Notes: generated by a model from the sequence alone, not told the origin. A stretch of 64,000 bases of DNA from Aliivibrio sifiae (GCF_002954705.1 NZ_MSCO01000004.1:41385-105384), one strand, 5' to 3'. Shown: positions 18,712-30,187, numbered from the stretch's first letter. Made by a program: numbers and translations.

Positions 18712-20337
18712 TTAGTCAAGTTGAGGGCCTGCTTTCACAAGCGCCTTACCTTCATCGTTATCTGTGTATTGAGCAAAGTTTTTGATGAATCGTTGTGCAA
18801 GATCTTCAGCTTTACTGTCCCACTGTAGAGGGTCAGTGTAAGTATCACGAGGGTCTAGAATCGAAGTATCAACACCTGGTAATGAGGTTGGGACTTCAAA
18901 GTTAAACACTGGGATATTTTTCGTCTTAGCGTGGTCAATTGATCCATCTAAGATTGCATCAATGATGGCACGAGTATCTTGAATAGAGATACGTTTACCC
19001 GTACCGTTCCAACCTGTATTGACGATATACGCTTCTGCGCCAACCGCTTCCATACGCTTAACTAATACTTCTGCATATTGTGTTGGGTGTAGCGTTAAGA
19101 ACGCTGCGCCAAATGCTGCAGAGAATGTTGGTGTTGGTTCAGTAATACCACGTTCTGTACCCGCTAATTTAGCAGTAAAGCCCGACAAGAAGTGGTATTT
19201 AGTTTGTTCTGGCGTCAATTTCGCAACAGGCGGTAAAACACCAAATGCATCAGCCGTTAAGAAAATAACTTTATTTGCATGGCCTGCTTTTGACACTGGC
19301 TTAACAATATTATCAATGTGATAAATTGGGTAAGAAACACGCGTGTTTTCTGTTTTTGAACCATCATCAAAATCAATCGTGCCATCGCTACGAACGGTTA
19401 CATTTTCTAGTAGTGCATCGCGGCGGATTGCATTGTAGATATCTGGTTCAGCTTCTTTAGATAGGCGAATTGTTTTTGCGTAACAGCCACCTTCAAAGTT
19501 GAAGATACCGTCATCATCCCAACCGTGCTCATCATCACCAATCAGTTGGCGTTTAGGGTCGGTTGAAAGCGTTGTTTTACCTGTGCCTGATAAACCGAAG
19601 AATACCGCGACATCGCCTTCTTCACCCACATTGGCAGAACAATGCATAGAGGCAATGCCTTTCAGTGGAAGAAGGTAGTTCATCATTGCGAACATGCCTT
19701 TTTTCATTTCACCGCCGTACCAAGTACCACCGATAATTTGAACACGTTCTGTTAGATTGAAGGCAACAAAGTTTTCAGAGTTTAGGCCTTGTGCTTCGTA
19801 ATTAGGGTTTGTGACTTTCGCGCCGTTCATTACCACAAAATCAGGTTCAAACGTTGCTAGCTCTTCTTCTGTTGGACGAATGAACATGTTTTTTACGAAG
19901 TGTGCTTGCCATGCAACTTCAGTAATAACTCGGACACTTAAGCGAGTATCAGGGTTTGCACCACAGTAACCGTCAATAACAAATAGACGCTTACCAGAGA
20001 GTTGCTCTGTTACTAGGGCTTTTAGATCATCCCAGACTGCAGGTGTGATAGCTTTATTGTCGTTTTTACCTTGATCAGACCACCATAATGTATCTTTAGT
20101 TGTCTCATCTTTTACGATGTATTTATCTTTTGGTGAACGGCCAGTAAAAATACCAGTATCTACCGCAACCGAGCCAAGCTCAGTCATTACACCGCGCTCA
20201 TAACCTTCTAGGTCTGGACGGGTCTCTTCTTCAAACAATTGGTCATAGCTTGGGTTACGAAGAACGTCAGTAACGCCAGTTAGGCCATGTTGAGTAAGAT
20301 CAAGTTGTGCAGCCTTTTTGTGTTCCATAACAGTCAT
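18712..20337 (-). CDS. pckA: Phosphoenolpyruvate carboxykinase (ATP)
   Basis: The first committed gluconeogenic enzyme converts oxaloacetate plus ATP to PEP. The 541-residue protein has the kinase-1a P-loop [11 protein letters not shown], kinase-2 DDEHGW, the substrate/Mn site FIRPTEEEL context, and [11 protein letters not shown] near the C-terminus. Length matches E. coli PckA (540). It is monocistronic, ending in a strong hairpin. Its upstream 338-bp spacer contains an inverted repeat and a perfect DnaA box (see separate entries), so it is probably regulated at transcription. Confidence 0.97.
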   Translation of the reverse strand: MTVMEHKKAAQLDLTQHGLTGVTDVLRNPSYDQLFEEETRPDLEGYERGVMTELGSVAVDTGIFTGRSPKDKYIVKDETTKDTLWWSDQGKNDNKAITPAVWDDLKALVTEQLSGKRLFVIDGYCGANPDTRLSVRVITEVAWQAHFVKNMFIRPTEEELATFEPDFVVMNGAKVTNPNYEAQGLNSENFVAFNLTERVQIIGGTWYGGEMKKGMFAMMNYLLPLKGIASMHCSANVGEEGDVAVFFGLSGTGKTTLSTDPKRQLIGDDEHGWDDDGIFNFEGGCYAKTIRLSKEAEPDIYNAIRRDALLENVTVRSDGTIDFDDGSKTENTRVSYPIYHIDNIVKPVSKAGHANKVIFLTADAFGVLPPVAKLTPEQTKYHFLSGFTAKLAGTERGITEPTPTFSAAFGAAFLTLHPTQYAEVLVKRMEAVGAEAYIVNTGWNGTGKRISIQDTRAIIDAILDGSIDHAKTKNIPVFNFEVPTSLPGVDTSILDPRDTYTDPLQWDSKAEDLAQRFIKNFAQYTDNDEGKALVKAGPQLD

Positions 20338-20675
20338 AGGTGCTCCTTAAAGGAATTTTGTAGGGATTTTAATATTTTGTAATTATTTATTGTCTGCTAA
20401 ACATGCTATCAATGCGGTAAATTGAAAACAGGGAGATAAATCATAAATTAACCACAAAGTAGTAGTGGTTATTTAATCAGCATCACAAAATAGCAATTGC
20501 CCTATTCTACTCTTAAAGAAATCGATTGCGCTAGATGTAATTGATTATTATTTAAGCAAAATTAAGTGTGGATAAGTGGAATTAAAAACGTGGTTTATAT
20601 CAAATTTAGTTATAAAAAAAGCCAACCTAATGGCTGGCTTTTGTAACATTTCTACAACTTATTCTATGCAGTAAA
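20338..20675. promoter_or_regulatory. 338-bp spacer between pckA and hslO: candidate operator and DnaA box
   Basis: The spacer holds the pckA promoter and the hslO terminator. An inverted repeat TAACCAC-N9-GTGGTTA lies at 20449-20455/20465-20471, about 115-135 bases before the pckA start, and could bind a regulator. A perfect DnaA box complement (TGTGGATAA) occurs at 20567-20575. No open frame of note is present and I could not assign a promoter with confidence. Confidence 0.45.
20617..20643 (-). terminator. Terminator of hslO
   Basis: A near-perfect stem AAAAGCCAACC/GGCTGGCTTTT (one mismatch) has a TAAT loop and an A run on the left, which gives a T tract in the minus-strand hslO transcript. 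Confidence 0.87.
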
Positions 20676-21551
20676 TTAATGAACGGTGTCATTACCTTTT
20701 GTTGCTTCTTCGAATATGTTGGCAACATCAATGCTATCAAAATCGTAGCTTGTGCCACAGTAGTCACAATGAAGAGATACTTTGCCTTCTGTTTTTACAA
20801 TATCATCAACTTCAGCACGTTCAATTGTTACGATTGCACCTGCACTGCGCTCACGAGAACAGCCACAGAAAAACTCAACAGTTTGAGGTTCAAAAAGTTG
20901 TACTTTATCTTGATTATATAAACGGTATAGAACATCTTCAGCTTCTAGGCCAAATAGCTCTTCGTTTTTAATGGTATCTGTCAATTGCTCTAAATGTTCA
21001 AAGTCATCAGCAGAACCTGTGCCGTCAGGCATGACTTGAAGAAGCATACCTGCTGCATGAGGTTTACCTTCAAATTCACCAAGGCGTAACCATAGACGAG
21101 TTTTTAATTGTTCTGAACGCTCAAAATAGCCTTCAAAACAAGCTGCTAAATCTTTGCCATCAAGAGCAACAACACCTTGGTAACGCTCACCATCTTTTGG
21201 AGAGATCGTGATAACCAAGTAACCTTTACCCATTAATTGGTGCAAGGTAGCATCGTCAGCAATATCACCCTCAAAGCGAGCTACGCCACGAACTTTTTGA
21301 TCGTTATCGCCATTGATAACAGCCAGTGATACAGGACCATCACCTTGAAGTTGAAGAGTAATAGATCCTTCAAATTTTAATGTCGCAGTTAATAGCGTCG
21401 TTGCAACTAATAGCTCACCCAATAAATTCTGAACTGCTTTTGGGTATTCCTTGCTAGAAATAATTTGTTGGTAAGCATCATCTAGTTGAACCAATTCACC
21501 ACGAACTGATAAATCTTCAAATAGGTAGCGATGCAGTGTGTTATTTGCCAT
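20676..21551 (-). CDS. hslO: Hsp33 redox-regulated chaperone
   Basis: Hsp33 is a cytoplasmic holdase activated by oxidation, when its zinc-bound cysteines form disulfides and the linker unfolds. The 291-residue sequence has the zinc ligands as CGC (in [10 protein letters not shown]) and CDYC near the C-terminus. The ATG at 21551 ([14 protein letters not shown]) is preferred over the in-frame TTG at 21566, because GGAG lies about 6 bases upstream of it and inside the longer version. It is followed by its own terminator and preceded by hslR on the same strand, an arrangement also seen in E. coli (hslR-hslO). Confidence 0.96.
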   Translation of the reverse strand: MANNTLHRYLFEDLSVRGELVQLDDAYQQIISSKEYPKAVQNLLGELLVATTLLTATLKFEGSITLQLQGDGPVSLAVINGDNDQKVRGVARFEGDIADDATLHQLMGKGYLVITISPKDGERYQGVVALDGKDLAACFEGYFERSEQLKTRLWLRLGEFEGKPHAAGMLLQVMPDGTGSADDFEHLEQLTDTIKNEELFGLEAEDVLYRLYNQDKVQLFEPQTVEFFCGCSRERSAGAIVTIERAEVDDIVKTEGKVSLHCDYCGTSYDFDSIDVANIFEEATKGNDTVH

Positions 21552-21645
21552 GAAATACTCCAGCAATTGTATTAGAGGGGTTGTCGTTACTTATAGTATA
21601 GCGAAGACAACCGGTATAAATAAGGGATGAAACAGAAAGACAAGT

Positions 21646-22047
21646 CTATTGCTGTTTAAACTTCATAATATCACGTCGCTGCTTCTTATCAGGACGTTTA
21701 TCTGGGTGCGGGCTACCAAGTGAATTGAGCTTGCGTAATTTCGCGTTTTCTTCACGGTGCTCAATACTATTTTGTGTTTCTTTGTAAAGAGTTTGTGCAA
21801 CAGGAGCGCCACGGCGTTGATCGGATAGGATCTCAATGATCACGACGATTTCTTCGTTATTGCCTTGGCGAAGTTTTACCTCAGCGCCTACTTCAACTAA
21901 TTTACTTGGTTTTGCACGTTGTCCATTATAATGAACTTTCCCGCCATCAACCATATTACGAGCAATAGAACGAGTCTTGTAAAAACGAGCCGCCCAGAGC
22001 CATTTGTCGAGCCTGATACCATCGCTAGTATTGGATTTTGAACTCAT
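21646..22047 (-). CDS. hslR: Hsp15, ribosome-associated S4-domain protein
   Basis: Hsp15 binds stalled 50S subunits carrying peptidyl-tRNA during heat shock and helps rescue them. The 133 residues equal the E. coli length. An S4 RNA-binding domain begins at IRLDKWLWAARFYKTRSIARNMVDGGKV, and the C-terminus is highly basic (PDKKQRRDIMKFKQQ). It lies upstream of hslO with a 94-base gap, and the two are probably co-transcribed. Confidence 0.94.
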   Translation of the reverse strand: MSSKSNTSDGIRLDKWLWAARFYKTRSIARNMVDGGKVHYNGQRAKPSKLVEVGAEVKLRQGNNEEIVVIIEILSDQRRGAPVAQTLYKETQNSIEHREENAKLRKLNSLGSPHPDKRPDKKQRRDIMKFKQQ

Positions 22048-22326
22048 TATGGGTACCTAATGTCTTATCTCTGCTTATTAAGATGGTGTTAGTAAAATTT
22101 TTTTCAATCTTTTGAGGTGAATTAATCAAAATTGATAAGCAACTAGAGTCATTAATGAGAAATAATGCTCTAATACAAGGTCATCTGCTTAAATTACGTG
22201 ATATGGCTGCGAGGAATTTAAGAAATCGGCATCATTTGCGGAAATTATGCCGGGTTATTTTATAATTCATAAATACATCAGATATTTAATTGCTCTGTGA
22301 GACAGAAAAGGAAGATCAGTACCTAC

Positions 22327-23235
22327 ATGATAGCTAATATGAAAATCGAAAAAGTTTCTCAATATTGGTCAACATATCAATCTGCAATTTCAAAAGGCTT
22401 AACGGTTATGTTAGTGGCTTGCTTTGCGTGGATCTGTGGTTCTCTTTTTTGGTCGATATTAGCCCCACAGACATCGGTTTCTCAATGGACACCGAAAGCG
22501 GTCGCTATTAACGGGTCACCAAAGAAAAGCAATGATGATTCTTTGTCTGGTTTATTAAACGGCCAAGTTTTTGGGCAGTTTAATCCTGAAAAAACAGTAG
22601 AGCAGCCAAAGGTTGTTGAAGTAAAAGACGCACCTAAAACCAAACTGAACTTGACTTTATCTGGTGTGGTAGCCAGCTCTAATTCAAAATTGAGTTTAGC
22701 TGTTATCGCGAATCGAGGTAAACAAAACACGTACGGTATTGATGAAATGATTGATGGAACAAGAGCAACAGTAAAAGCGATTAGTGCCGATCGTATTATT
22801 ATTTCAAATAATGGACGTGATGAAACATTGATGCTTGAGGGTGTTGAGTACACCAAAATTTCGGTAGAACAAAATCGTACTGGTAGTTCTGGTACGGTAT
22901 TAGGGAATAATCGTCAGAATTCAGATCAAGATGAATTAGATACAATTCGTCAAGAGATGGCGAAAAACCCTCAATCAATCTTGAAATATATTCGCCTTTC
23001 TCAAGTGAGTAATAATGGGAAAATTGAAGGTTACCGAGTTAATCCAGGTAAAGATAGAAAATTATTTGATTCGGTGGGTCTGAAGCCGGGTGATATCGCA
23101 ACAAGTTTAAACGGGATTGATTTAACCGATCCTGCTGCAATGAGTGCATTGTGGAAAAATATGTCAGAAATGACAGAGCTTAATTTAACCGTTCAACGTG
23201 ACGGACAACTACATGACATCTTTATCGGTTTATAA
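22327..23235 (+). CDS. gspC: Type II secretion protein C (EpsC/GspC)
   Basis: GspC links the inner-membrane platform to the GspD secretin and helps recruit substrates. The 302-residue form has a short cytoplasmic tail, one transmembrane helix (LTVMLVACFAWICGSLFW), the periplasmic HR domain (LNLTLSGVVASSNSKLSLAVI) and a C-terminal PDZ domain (VGLKPGDIATSLNGIDLTDPAAM). ATG 22327 fits the length of Vibrio EpsC (about 305) and has GGAAG 11 bases upstream; a GTG at 22297 and an ATG at 22339 are alternatives. It is the first gene of the secretion operon. Confidence 0.93.
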   Translation: MIANMKIEKVSQYWSTYQSAISKGLTVMLVACFAWICGSLFWSILAPQTSVSQWTPKAVAINGSPKKSNDDSLSGLLNGQVFGQFNPEKTVEQPKVVEVKDAPKTKLNLTLSGVVASSNSKLSLAVIANRGKQNTYGIDEMIDGTRATVKAISADRIIISNNGRDETLMLEGVEYTKISVEQNRTGSSGTVLGNNRQNSDQDELDTIRQEMAKNPQSILKYIRLSQVSNNGKIEGYRVNPGKDRKLFDSVGLKPGDIATSLNGIDLTDPAAMSALWKNMSEMTELNLTVQRDGQLHDIFIGL

Positions 23236-23267
23236 CTGGTAGATGAAAAAATGAATAAGGGTGTATT

Positions 23268-25301
23268 GTGAAAAAGTGGATGGGCAAGGGAGCCTTATTA
23301 CTTGCGGGTAGCATGATGTGGACATCGGCTATCGCAAATGACTTTAGTGCCAGCTTTAAGGGAACTGATATTCAAGAGTTCATCAACATTGTTGGTCGAA
23401 ATCTAGAAAAGACCATTATTGTTGATCCGTCGGTACGGGGAAAAGTGGATGTTCGTAGTTACGATCTTTTAAACGAAGAGCAATATTATCAGTTCTTCCT
23501 TAGTGTGTTAGAAGTGTACGGTTATGCTGTTGTTGAAATGGACAATGGCATTTTAAAGGTAATTAAAGATAAAGACGCAAAAACATCGGCGGTTCCTGTT
23601 CTTGGTGCAAAAGACAAAATAACCGGAGACGCGGTAATTACGCGTGTTATTGCGGTTCGTAATGTGTCGGTTCGTGAACTTTCTCCTTTATTACGTCAAC
23701 TTAATGATAATGCAGGCGCGGGTAACGTTGTTCACTATGATCCTGCAAATATCATTATGATTACTGGTCGTGCTGCTGTTGTTAATCGTCTGGCTGAAAT
23801 TATTGAGCGTGTTGACCAAGCGGGTGATAAAGAAGTTGAAGTGGTTGATTTAAAAAATGCTTCAGCCGCTGAAATGGTGCGAATTGTTGATGCGCTAAAT
23901 AAGACCACTGACGCTAAAAATACCCCAGCGTTTCTACAACCTAAATTGGTTGCTGATGAGCGTACCAACTCGATCCTTATTTCGGGTGACCCAAAGGTAC
24001 GTAATCGCCTTAAAAAACTCATTAAGCAACTTGATGTTGAAATGGCGACGAAGGGCAACAACCAAGTTGTCTATTTACGTTACGCCAAAGCAGAAGATTT
24101 GGTTGATGTATTAAAAGGGGTTTCTGATAATTTAACCGCAGGTAAAGGTGGCTCCCAAAAAGGAAGTTCAAATAATCGTAGTGACGTAATGATCTCTGCT
24201 CATGCCGATACTAATGCCTTAGTGATTACTGCGCCGCCTGATGTAATGCGTGCGGTGAAGGATGTTATTGCGCAGCTAGATATTCGTCGTGCTCAAGTAT
24301 TGATTGAAGCGCTAATCGTTGAACTTGCTGAAGGTGATGGCATTAATCTTGGTGTGCAATGGGGCAACTTAGAAACCGGTGCGATGATCCAATACAGCAA
24401 TACGGGTGCATCGATTGGTGCCACCATGGTTGGTTTGGAAGAAGCAAAAGATAAAACGACGACCACTGCTGTTTATGATGACCAAGGTGATTTTGTTCGA
24501 AATGAAACCACAACAGAAGAAGGTGATTATACTGCGTTAGCCTCTGCGCTTGGCGGCGTTCAAGGTGCGGCGGTTAGTGTAATGATGGGTGATTGGGCTG
24601 CGTTGATTACTGCTGTGTCTACTGATTCAAACTCCAACATTCTGTCTTCGCCAAGTATTACCGTTATGGATAATGGTGAGGCTTCATTCATTGTGGGTGA
24701 GGAGGTTCCGGTATTAACGGGGTCAACATCTGGTTCAAATAATGAAAACCCATTCCAAACGGTTGATCGTAAAGAAGTGGGTATCAAACTTAAAGTTGTT
24801 CCACAAATCAATGAAGGTGATTCTGTTCGTTTAGATATCGAGCAAGAAGTATCGAACGTATTGGGCGCTAATGGTGCGGTGGATGTACGTTTTGCTAAAC
24901 GTCAGCTAAACACCTCAGTAATGGTACAAGATGGCCAAATGTTGGTGCTAGGTGGCTTGATTGATGAACGTGCAATGGAAAGCGAATCAAAAGTGCCTTT
25001 CTTAGGCGATATTCCAGTATTAGGTTACTTATTTAAATCAACCAGTACTCAGGTCGAGAAGAAAAACCTAATGGTATTTATCAAGCCAACTATTATTCGA
25101 GATGGCATGACTGCTGATGGCATTACCCAGCGTAAATATAACTATATTCGCGCAGAGCAGTTGTATAACGCAGAGAAAGGCTTGAAGTTAATGGATGATG
25201 CTAATATTCCAATCTTGCCTAAGTTTGGTTCTGATGTGCAGCACCCTGCAGAGATCCAAGCTTTCTTTGATCAGCTTGATGATGAGAATAAGGATAAATA
25301 A
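23268..25301 (+). CDS. gspD: Type II secretion outer-membrane secretin (EpsD/GspD)
   Basis: GspD forms the multimeric outer-membrane channel for folded exoproteins. The 677-residue protein starts at a GTG with AAGGG upstream. It has a signal peptide ending near SAIAN, the N0-N3 periplasmic domains, including the repeated N-domain motif ([24 protein letters not shown]), and the secretin domain with [20 protein letters not shown] and the C-terminal beta-lip ([30 protein letters not shown], conserved in all secretins). No gspS pilotin is visible in the window. The gspE start overlaps its stop. Confidence 0.95.
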   Translation: MKKWMGKGALLLAGSMMWTSAIANDFSASFKGTDIQEFINIVGRNLEKTIIVDPSVRGKVDVRSYDLLNEEQYYQFFLSVLEVYGYAVVEMDNGILKVIKDKDAKTSAVPVLGAKDKITGDAVITRVIAVRNVSVRELSPLLRQLNDNAGAGNVVHYDPANIIMITGRAAVVNRLAEIIERVDQAGDKEVEVVDLKNASAAEMVRIVDALNKTTDAKNTPAFLQPKLVADERTNSILISGDPKVRNRLKKLIKQLDVEMATKGNNQVVYLRYAKAEDLVDVLKGVSDNLTAGKGGSQKGSSNNRSDVMISAHADTNALVITAPPDVMRAVKDVIAQLDIRRAQVLIEALIVELAEGDGINLGVQWGNLETGAMIQYSNTGASIGATMVGLEEAKDKTTTTAVYDDQGDFVRNETTTEEGDYTALASALGGVQGAAVSVMMGDWAALITAVSTDSNSNILSSPSITVMDNGEASFIVGEEVPVLTGSTSGSNNENPFQTVDRKEVGIKLKVVPQINEGDSVRLDIEQEVSNVLGANGAVDVRFAKRQLNTSVMVQDGQMLVLGGLIDERAMESESKVPFLGDIPVLGYLFKSTSTQVEKKNLMVFIKPTIIRDGMTADGITQRKYNYIRAEQLYNAEKGLKLMDDANIPILPKFGSDVQHPAEIQAFFDQLDDENKDK

Positions 25302-26800
25302 TGGCGGATATGCTATTTCCTGCTCCTGTTGCCGTTTTACGTTTGCCTTTTTCATTTGCAAAAAGACATTCCGTTGTTATTGAAGCAAGTTCTGAAGGGT
25401 GGGTTTTGTATTATGCAGTAACCCCCTCGCCAATTGTATTGTGTGAGATCCGCCGAGTATGCAAAGCGAGTTTTTCATTAATTCAATTAACCAAGGATGA
25501 GTTCGATACCAAAGTTACTCAAGTCTATCAACGTAACTCATCAGAAGCGCAGCAATTGATGGAAGACATTGGGGCTGATAATGATGATTTCTTCTCATTA
25601 GCCGAAGAGTTACCAGACAATGACGATTTACTAGAATCAGAAGATGATGCGCCAATCATTAAATTGATCAACGCCATGTTAGGTGAAGCGATCAAAGAAG
25701 GGGCATCAGATATTCATATTGAGACATTTGAGAAAGTTCTGTCGATTCGTTTCCGAGTTGATGGTGTATTACGTGATGTTCTTAGCCCAAGCCGTAAATT
25801 AGCGCCATTATTAGTGTCGCGTGTAAAAGTAATGGCGAAGTTAGACATTGCAGAAAAACGTGTTCCTCAAGATGGTCGTATTTCATTACGAATTGGTGGT
25901 CGAGCGGTAGACGTTCGTGTATCAACCATGCCGTCTTCTCATGGTGAGCGAGTTGTAATGCGTTTATTAGATAAGAACGCAACACGTCTAGACTTAAACA
26001 GCTTAGGAATGGAAGAAAAAAACCATCAAAACTTCCAGCATATTATTAAGCGACCTCACGGTATTATTTTGGTTACTGGTCCTACGGGGTCGGGTAAATC
26101 AACGACTTTGTATGCCGGGTTAGGAGAATTAGACAGTACTCAATCAAACATCTTAACGGTTGAAGACCCAATCGAATTTGATATTGATGGGATTGGACAA
26201 ACACAAGTTAACCCAAAAGTAGACATGACATTTGCTCGTGGGCTACGTGCCATTCTTCGTCAAGATCCAGATGTGGTGATGATAGGTGAAATTCGAGATT
26301 TAGAAACCGCAGAAATTGCTGTTCAAGCCTCTCTAACTGGTCACTTAGTTATGTCGACACTTCACACTAATACTGCTGTTGGTGCGATTACTCGTCTTCG
26401 TGATATGGGAATCGAACCTTTCTTAATTTCGTCATCTTTATTGGGTGTTCTTGCTCAGCGTCTAGTTCGTACTTTATGTAAGGAATGTAAAACGCCTTAT
26501 CAAGCTGATGACGAGCAGAAGAAACTCTTTTCTTTATTACCCTCTGATGATTTAGTGCTTTATAAACCAGCGGGTTGTGAGCACTGTAATGGTAAAGGTT
26601 ATCGCGGCCGTACTGGTATTCATGAATTGCTAGTGGTGAATGAAAAAGTACAAGAATTGATACATAAAGAAGTGGGCGAGCAAGAGATTGAAAAAGAAGT
26701 TCGTAAGAGCACTCGTGGTATTCAGCAAGATGGGCTATTAAAAGTTCAACAAGGTATCACTACGCTAGAAGAGGTGATGCGAGTCACTCGGGAAGGGTAA
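25301..26800 (+). CDS. gspE: Type II secretion ATPase (EpsE/GspE)
   Basis: A hexameric ATPase on the cytoplasmic face that powers pseudopilus assembly. The 499-residue protein has an N-terminal GspL-binding domain, the Walker A motif [10 protein letters not shown] near residue 262, the Asp and His boxes ([30 protein letters not shown]) and the zinc-binding tetracysteine region CKECKTPYQ...[11 protein letters not shown]. All are hallmarks of secretion ATPases of the EpsE/PulE type. Its start overlaps the gspD stop (TAATG), implying coupling, and gspF follows immediately. Confidence 0.96.
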   Translation: MADMLFPAPVAVLRLPFSFAKRHSVVIEASSEGWVLYYAVTPSPIVLCEIRRVCKASFSLIQLTKDEFDTKVTQVYQRNSSEAQQLMEDIGADNDDFFSLAEELPDNDDLLESEDDAPIIKLINAMLGEAIKEGASDIHIETFEKVLSIRFRVDGVLRDVLSPSRKLAPLLVSRVKVMAKLDIAEKRVPQDGRISLRIGGRAVDVRVSTMPSSHGERVVMRLLDKNATRLDLNSLGMEEKNHQNFQHIIKRPHGIILVTGPTGSGKSTTLYAGLGELDSTQSNILTVEDPIEFDIDGIGQTQVNPKVDMTFARGLRAILRQDPDVVMIGEIRDLETAEIAVQASLTGHLVMSTLHTNTAVGAITRLRDMGIEPFLISSSLLGVLAQRLVRTLCKECKTPYQADDEQKKLFSLLPSDDLVLYKPAGCEHCNGKGYRGRTGIHELLVVNEKVQELIHKEVGEQEIEKEVRKSTRGIQQDGLLKVQQGITTLEEVMRVTREG

Positions 26801-28018
26801 ATGGCAGCATTTGAATACAAAGCCCTCGAAAAAAATGGCAAACAGAAAAAAGGCGTAATGGAAGGTGACAATGGTCGCCAAGTTCGTCAACGCCTCAAAG
26901 AGCAAGGGCTTATTCCTGTTGAGGTTATTGAAACTAAATCAAAGCAGCAGAAAAACGCCTCTCAAGGTTTAAGCTTTAAGCGTGGCATTAGCGTTAATGA
27001 TTTATCGTTAATTACGCGCCAGCTAGCCACCTTGGTTCAGGCGGGTATGCCATTAGAAGAGTGCTTGAAAGCTGTCGCAGAACAAGGTGAAAAAGCACAC
27101 ATTCGCAGCATGATGATGGGTGTTCGTTCAAAAGTGATTGAAGGGTATCCATTAGCCGAAAGTTTTGGTGAATATCCTCATGTGTTTGATGATTTGTTTT
27201 GCTCAATGGTCGCAGCGGGTGAAAAGTCCGGTCATTTAGATACGGTATTAAATCGGTTAGCGGATTACGCTGAGAATCGCCAGAAGATGCGCAGTAAATT
27301 ACAGCAAGCGATGATTTATCCAATCATGCTGACGTTGATTGCGATAGCGGTTATCTCCTTTTTGCTTGCTACTGTGGTACCGAAAATTGTCGATCAGTTT
27401 GTGCAAATGGGGCAAGGTCTTCCAACCGTGACTGAAATATTATTGGCTGCCAGTAATTTTGTTGTTCACTGGGGGTTGTTGGTTGTTATCGCTGTTGTGG
27501 TGTTAATTGTAGGAGTGAAGTGGTTACTTACTAAGCCTCACTTACGTTTAGCGTGGGATAAAAAAATATTACGGCTACCTGTTATTGGTAAAGTGGTTTG
27601 TGGCTTAAATACCTCTCGTTTTGCTCGAACATTATCGATCTGTACTTCAAGTGCTATTCCATTACTGGATGGCATGAAAGTCGCCGCAGACGTAATGAGT
27701 AATAAGTATTTTAAACAACAAGTATTAGAAGCGGCGGATAATGTTCGTGAAGGGGCAAGTTTGCGAATTTCGCTTGAGCAAACCAAATTATTCCCACCAA
27801 TGATGCTGCATATGATTGCCAGTGGCGAGCAAAGTGGTGAGTTAGAGCAAATGCTAACACGTTCGGCTGATAACCAAGACCGAGATTTTGAATCATTAGT
27901 GAACATGGCATTAGGCATTTTTGAACCCTTGCTTATTGTCTTCATGGCAGGGATTGTACTCTTCATTGTTGTTGCGACCTTGATGCCAATTATCGAATTA
28001 AACAATTTGGTTGGGTAG
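26801..28018 (+). CDS. gspF: Type II secretion inner-membrane platform protein (EpsF/GspF)
   Basis: GspF is the polytopic platform protein that couples GspE rotation to pilin assembly. It has 405 residues with two copies of the T2SF domain and three transmembrane helices (around 170-190, 220-245 and 375-400). The first domain contains DLSLITRQLATLVQAGMPLEECL and the second DRDFESLVNMALGIFEPLLI. It begins right after the gspE stop with no spacer. The C-terminus is typical of the family. Confidence 0.94.
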   Translation: MAAFEYKALEKNGKQKKGVMEGDNGRQVRQRLKEQGLIPVEVIETKSKQQKNASQGLSFKRGISVNDLSLITRQLATLVQAGMPLEECLKAVAEQGEKAHIRSMMMGVRSKVIEGYPLAESFGEYPHVFDDLFCSMVAAGEKSGHLDTVLNRLADYAENRQKMRSKLQQAMIYPIMLTLIAIAVISFLLATVVPKIVDQFVQMGQGLPTVTEILLAASNFVVHWGLLVVIAVVVLIVGVKWLLTKPHLRLAWDKKILRLPVIGKVVCGLNTSRFARTLSICTSSAIPLLDGMKVAADVMSNKYFKQQVLEAADNVREGASLRISLEQTKLFPPMMLHMIASGEQSGELEQMLTRSADNQDRDFESLVNMALGIFEPLLIVFMAGIVLFIVVATLMPIIELNNLVG

Positions 28019-28081
28019 CATTCACTGCTATCTATTTTTCTTTTATTTTATATATGAATTTTTAACGTTAGGAGTTATTCC

Positions 28082-28534
28082 ATGCAAGTCAATTCAGCTC
28101 AACGTAAACAAGGCGGCTTTACTCTTTTAGAAGTTATGGTTGTTATCGTTATTCTTGGTGTGTTAGCGAGCTTAGTTGTTCCAAACTTACTGGGTAACAA
28201 AGAGAAGGCCGATCAACAAAAAGCGATTACTGATATCGTGGCACTAGAAAACTCATTAGATATGTACAAGCTAGATAACAGTGTGTACCCATCAACAGAT
28301 CAAGGGTTAGAAGCCTTAGTATCTAAGCCATCAGCAACGCCTGAGCCTCGTAATTACCGTGCTGACGGTTACATTCGTCGTTTACCAAATGATCCATGGG
28401 GCAATGAGTACCAGTACTTAAGTCCTGGTGATAACGGCACGATTGATATCTTCTCTTTAGGTGCAGATGGCCAAGAAGGTGGTGAAGGTGCGAATGCAGA
28501 TATTGGTAACTGGAACATGCAAGACTTTCAATAA
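28082..28534 (+). CDS. gspG: Major pseudopilin (EpsG/GspG)
   Basis: GspG is the main subunit of the type II pseudopilus. The 150-residue preprotein has the prepilin leader with cleavage before F in GGFTLLEVMVVIVIL, the conserved E5, and the C-terminal calcium-site region near RRLPNDPWGNEYQYLSPG, with GPTDIFS-type ending (DIFSLGADGQEGGEG). Leader cleavage would need a prepilin peptidase (PilD/GspO), which is not in this window. A 63-base gap precedes it, longer than the other junctions in the operon. Confidence 0.95.
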   Translation: MQVNSAQRKQGGFTLLEVMVVIVILGVLASLVVPNLLGNKEKADQQKAITDIVALENSLDMYKLDNSVYPSTDQGLEALVSKPSATPEPRNYRADGYIRRLPNDPWGNEYQYLSPGDNGTIDIFSLGADGQEGGEGANADIGNWNMQDFQ

Positions 28535-28562
28535 GTCATGAGCTTATAGCTAGATAAGAGCA

Positions 28563-29159
28563 ATGATGAAAATAAAACGTGAGGCTGGGTTTACCCTAAT
28601 CGAAATTATGTTGGTATTGGTGCTGCTGTCGGTGAGTTCGATGGCGGTTATCATGAGTTTGCCTGAAAGTAGCGATGACCAACTTGAAGAGCAAGCCTCA
28701 CGTTTTTATCAATTAGTACAACTTCTTAATGAAGACGCTTTACTCAACGGGATGGATTACGGCATCTATTTTAATCAAGAGCGACAAGAATATCGCTTTA
28801 TGACATTGAAATCAGATGGCTGGCAGCCTCTTGAGAAAAGTCGCTTTTTTACCGAAGTGAAGATGGAAGACGACACTCGATTTGAAATGGAACTTGGCGG
28901 TTCTGCATGGGCTGATGATGATCGTTTATTTGAACCCGGTTCTTTGTTTGATGAAGAAATGTTCGCGGATGTTGAAGAAAAGAAAAAACCGAAACCTCCT
29001 CAAGTGATGGTGTTATCAAGTGGAGAAATGACCCCGTTTATTGTTCGTTTTTTACCGAGTAATGAGCGCGGTAATTTAGATGATAAAACATGGACAATTA
29101 ACGTAGATGAATCGGGATTGATCACTTTAATTAAGCCTGGAGAAGAAATTGATGAGTAA
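28563..29159 (+). CDS. gspH: Minor pseudopilin H (EpsH/GspH)
   Basis: A minor pseudopilin of the tip-proximal pseudopilus. The 198-residue preprotein has the prepilin site AGFTLIEIMLVLVLLSV and a globular beta domain rich in acidic residues (DDDRLFEPGSLFDEEMF). It overlaps the start of gspI by 8 bases and follows gspG by 28 bases. A second ATG at 28566 directly follows the first and makes no practical difference. Confidence 0.9.
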   Translation: MMKIKREAGFTLIEIMLVLVLLSVSSMAVIMSLPESSDDQLEEQASRFYQLVQLLNEDALLNGMDYGIYFNQERQEYRFMTLKSDGWQPLEKSRFFTEVKMEDDTRFEMELGGSAWADDDRLFEPGSLFDEEMFADVEEKKKPKPPQVMVLSSGEMTPFIVRFLPSNERGNLDDKTWTINVDESGLITLIKPGEEIDE

Positions 29160-29532
29160 CTCTTCATCAAGTAATCGATCATTAAATAAAGGCATGACTC
29201 TGCTTGAGGTTTTGGTTGCTCTGGCTATCTTTGCTACCGCAGCGCTGAGTGTGCTTCGCTCAGTGACGCAGCACATTAATACGTTAAGTTATTTAGAAGA
29301 AAAAACATTCGCCTCTATGGTGGTTGATAATCAAATGGCATTAATGATGCTAGATAAACCGCCAACCTCGGTAAAAAAAGGGGAAACAGAATTGGCAGGT
29401 CAAACATGGTATTGGACTATTGCCCCAGTAAAGACGACCTCTGATATTTTAAAGTCGGTCGATGTGTCTGTTGCAACAACCAAAGATCAAAAATCATCAT
29501 TATTAACGGTAAGAACCTATGTTGCGCCGTAA
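29152..29532 (+). CDS. gspI: Minor pseudopilin I (EpsI/GspI)
   Basis: A tip pseudopilin that nucleates the I-J-K complex. The 126-residue form starts at ATG 29152, which has GGAG upstream; a TTG one codon earlier is less likely. The prepilin peptidase site is GMTLLEVLVALAIFA, with E5 retained, and a compact globular domain follows. It overlaps gspH by 8 bases and gspJ by 14 bases. Confidence 0.91.
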   Translation: MSNSSSSNRSLNKGMTLLEVLVALAIFATAALSVLRSVTQHINTLSYLEEKTFASMVVDNQMALMMLDKPPTSVKKGETELAGQTWYWTIAPVKTTSDILKSVDVSVATTKDQKSSLLTVRTYVAP

Positions 29533-30187
29533 TTCAACGTGTAAAAAGTCGCGCGGTTTTACCCTTATTGAAGTGATGGTAGCAATCTCTGTGTTTGCCA
29601 CGTTAAGCTTTTCAGCCTACCAAGTGGTAAATCAAGTTCAGCGTAGTAATGAACAATCATTGGAAAAAAGCAATCGAATTAAAGCCTTACAACGAAGCTT
29701 GGTTTTTTTAGATAATGATTTTCGACAAATAGTTGCTCGCCAATTCAGAATTAATGGGGAAAAGGCCGACGGGAAATTACTTTTGGCCGGTGAGTATTTA
29801 TTGGATTCAGAATCTCAAGGCATTTTATTTGTGCGTTTAGGGTGGAAAAACCCTCAGCAGGCTTTCCCTCGTGGTGAAATTACTAAAGTGGGTTATCGAG
29901 TTGTTGAGAATAAACTTGAACGACTATGGTGGCGCTACCCTGATACTCCGGTAGGTCAGAAACCAGTAGTAACGCCATTAATTGATGGCATTGATGAACT
30001 GAAATTTGAATTTTATGATGGCAAGAAATGGCAGAAGAAATGGGAAATAAAAGATCAATTACCAAAAGCTATTAAAATGATTGTGACATTTAAAGATTAT
30101 GGAGACGTCGAACGAATTTATCTTACCTCTGGCTATAAACTGGATCAAAGTGGTCAGAATGATGATGACACTAAGAGTGGTGGGTAA
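29519..30187 (+). CDS. gspJ: Minor pseudopilin J (EpsJ/GspJ)
   Basis: A tip pseudopilin that forms the I-J-K heterotrimer. The 222-residue preprotein has the site [20 protein letters not shown]. Its C-terminal globular domain includes [16 protein letters not shown] and the acid-rich end. It overlaps gspI by 14 bases, and its stop shares a base with the gspK start. Confidence 0.91.
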   Translation: MLRRNSTCKKSRGFTLIEVMVAISVFATLSFSAYQVVNQVQRSNEQSLEKSNRIKALQRSLVFLDNDFRQIVARQFRINGEKADGKLLLAGEYLLDSESQGILFVRLGWKNPQQAFPRGEITKVGYRVVENKLERLWWRYPDTPVGQKPVVTPLIDGIDELKFEFYDGKKWQKKWEIKDQLPKAIKMIVTFKDYGDVERIYLTSGYKLDQSGQNDDDTKSGG

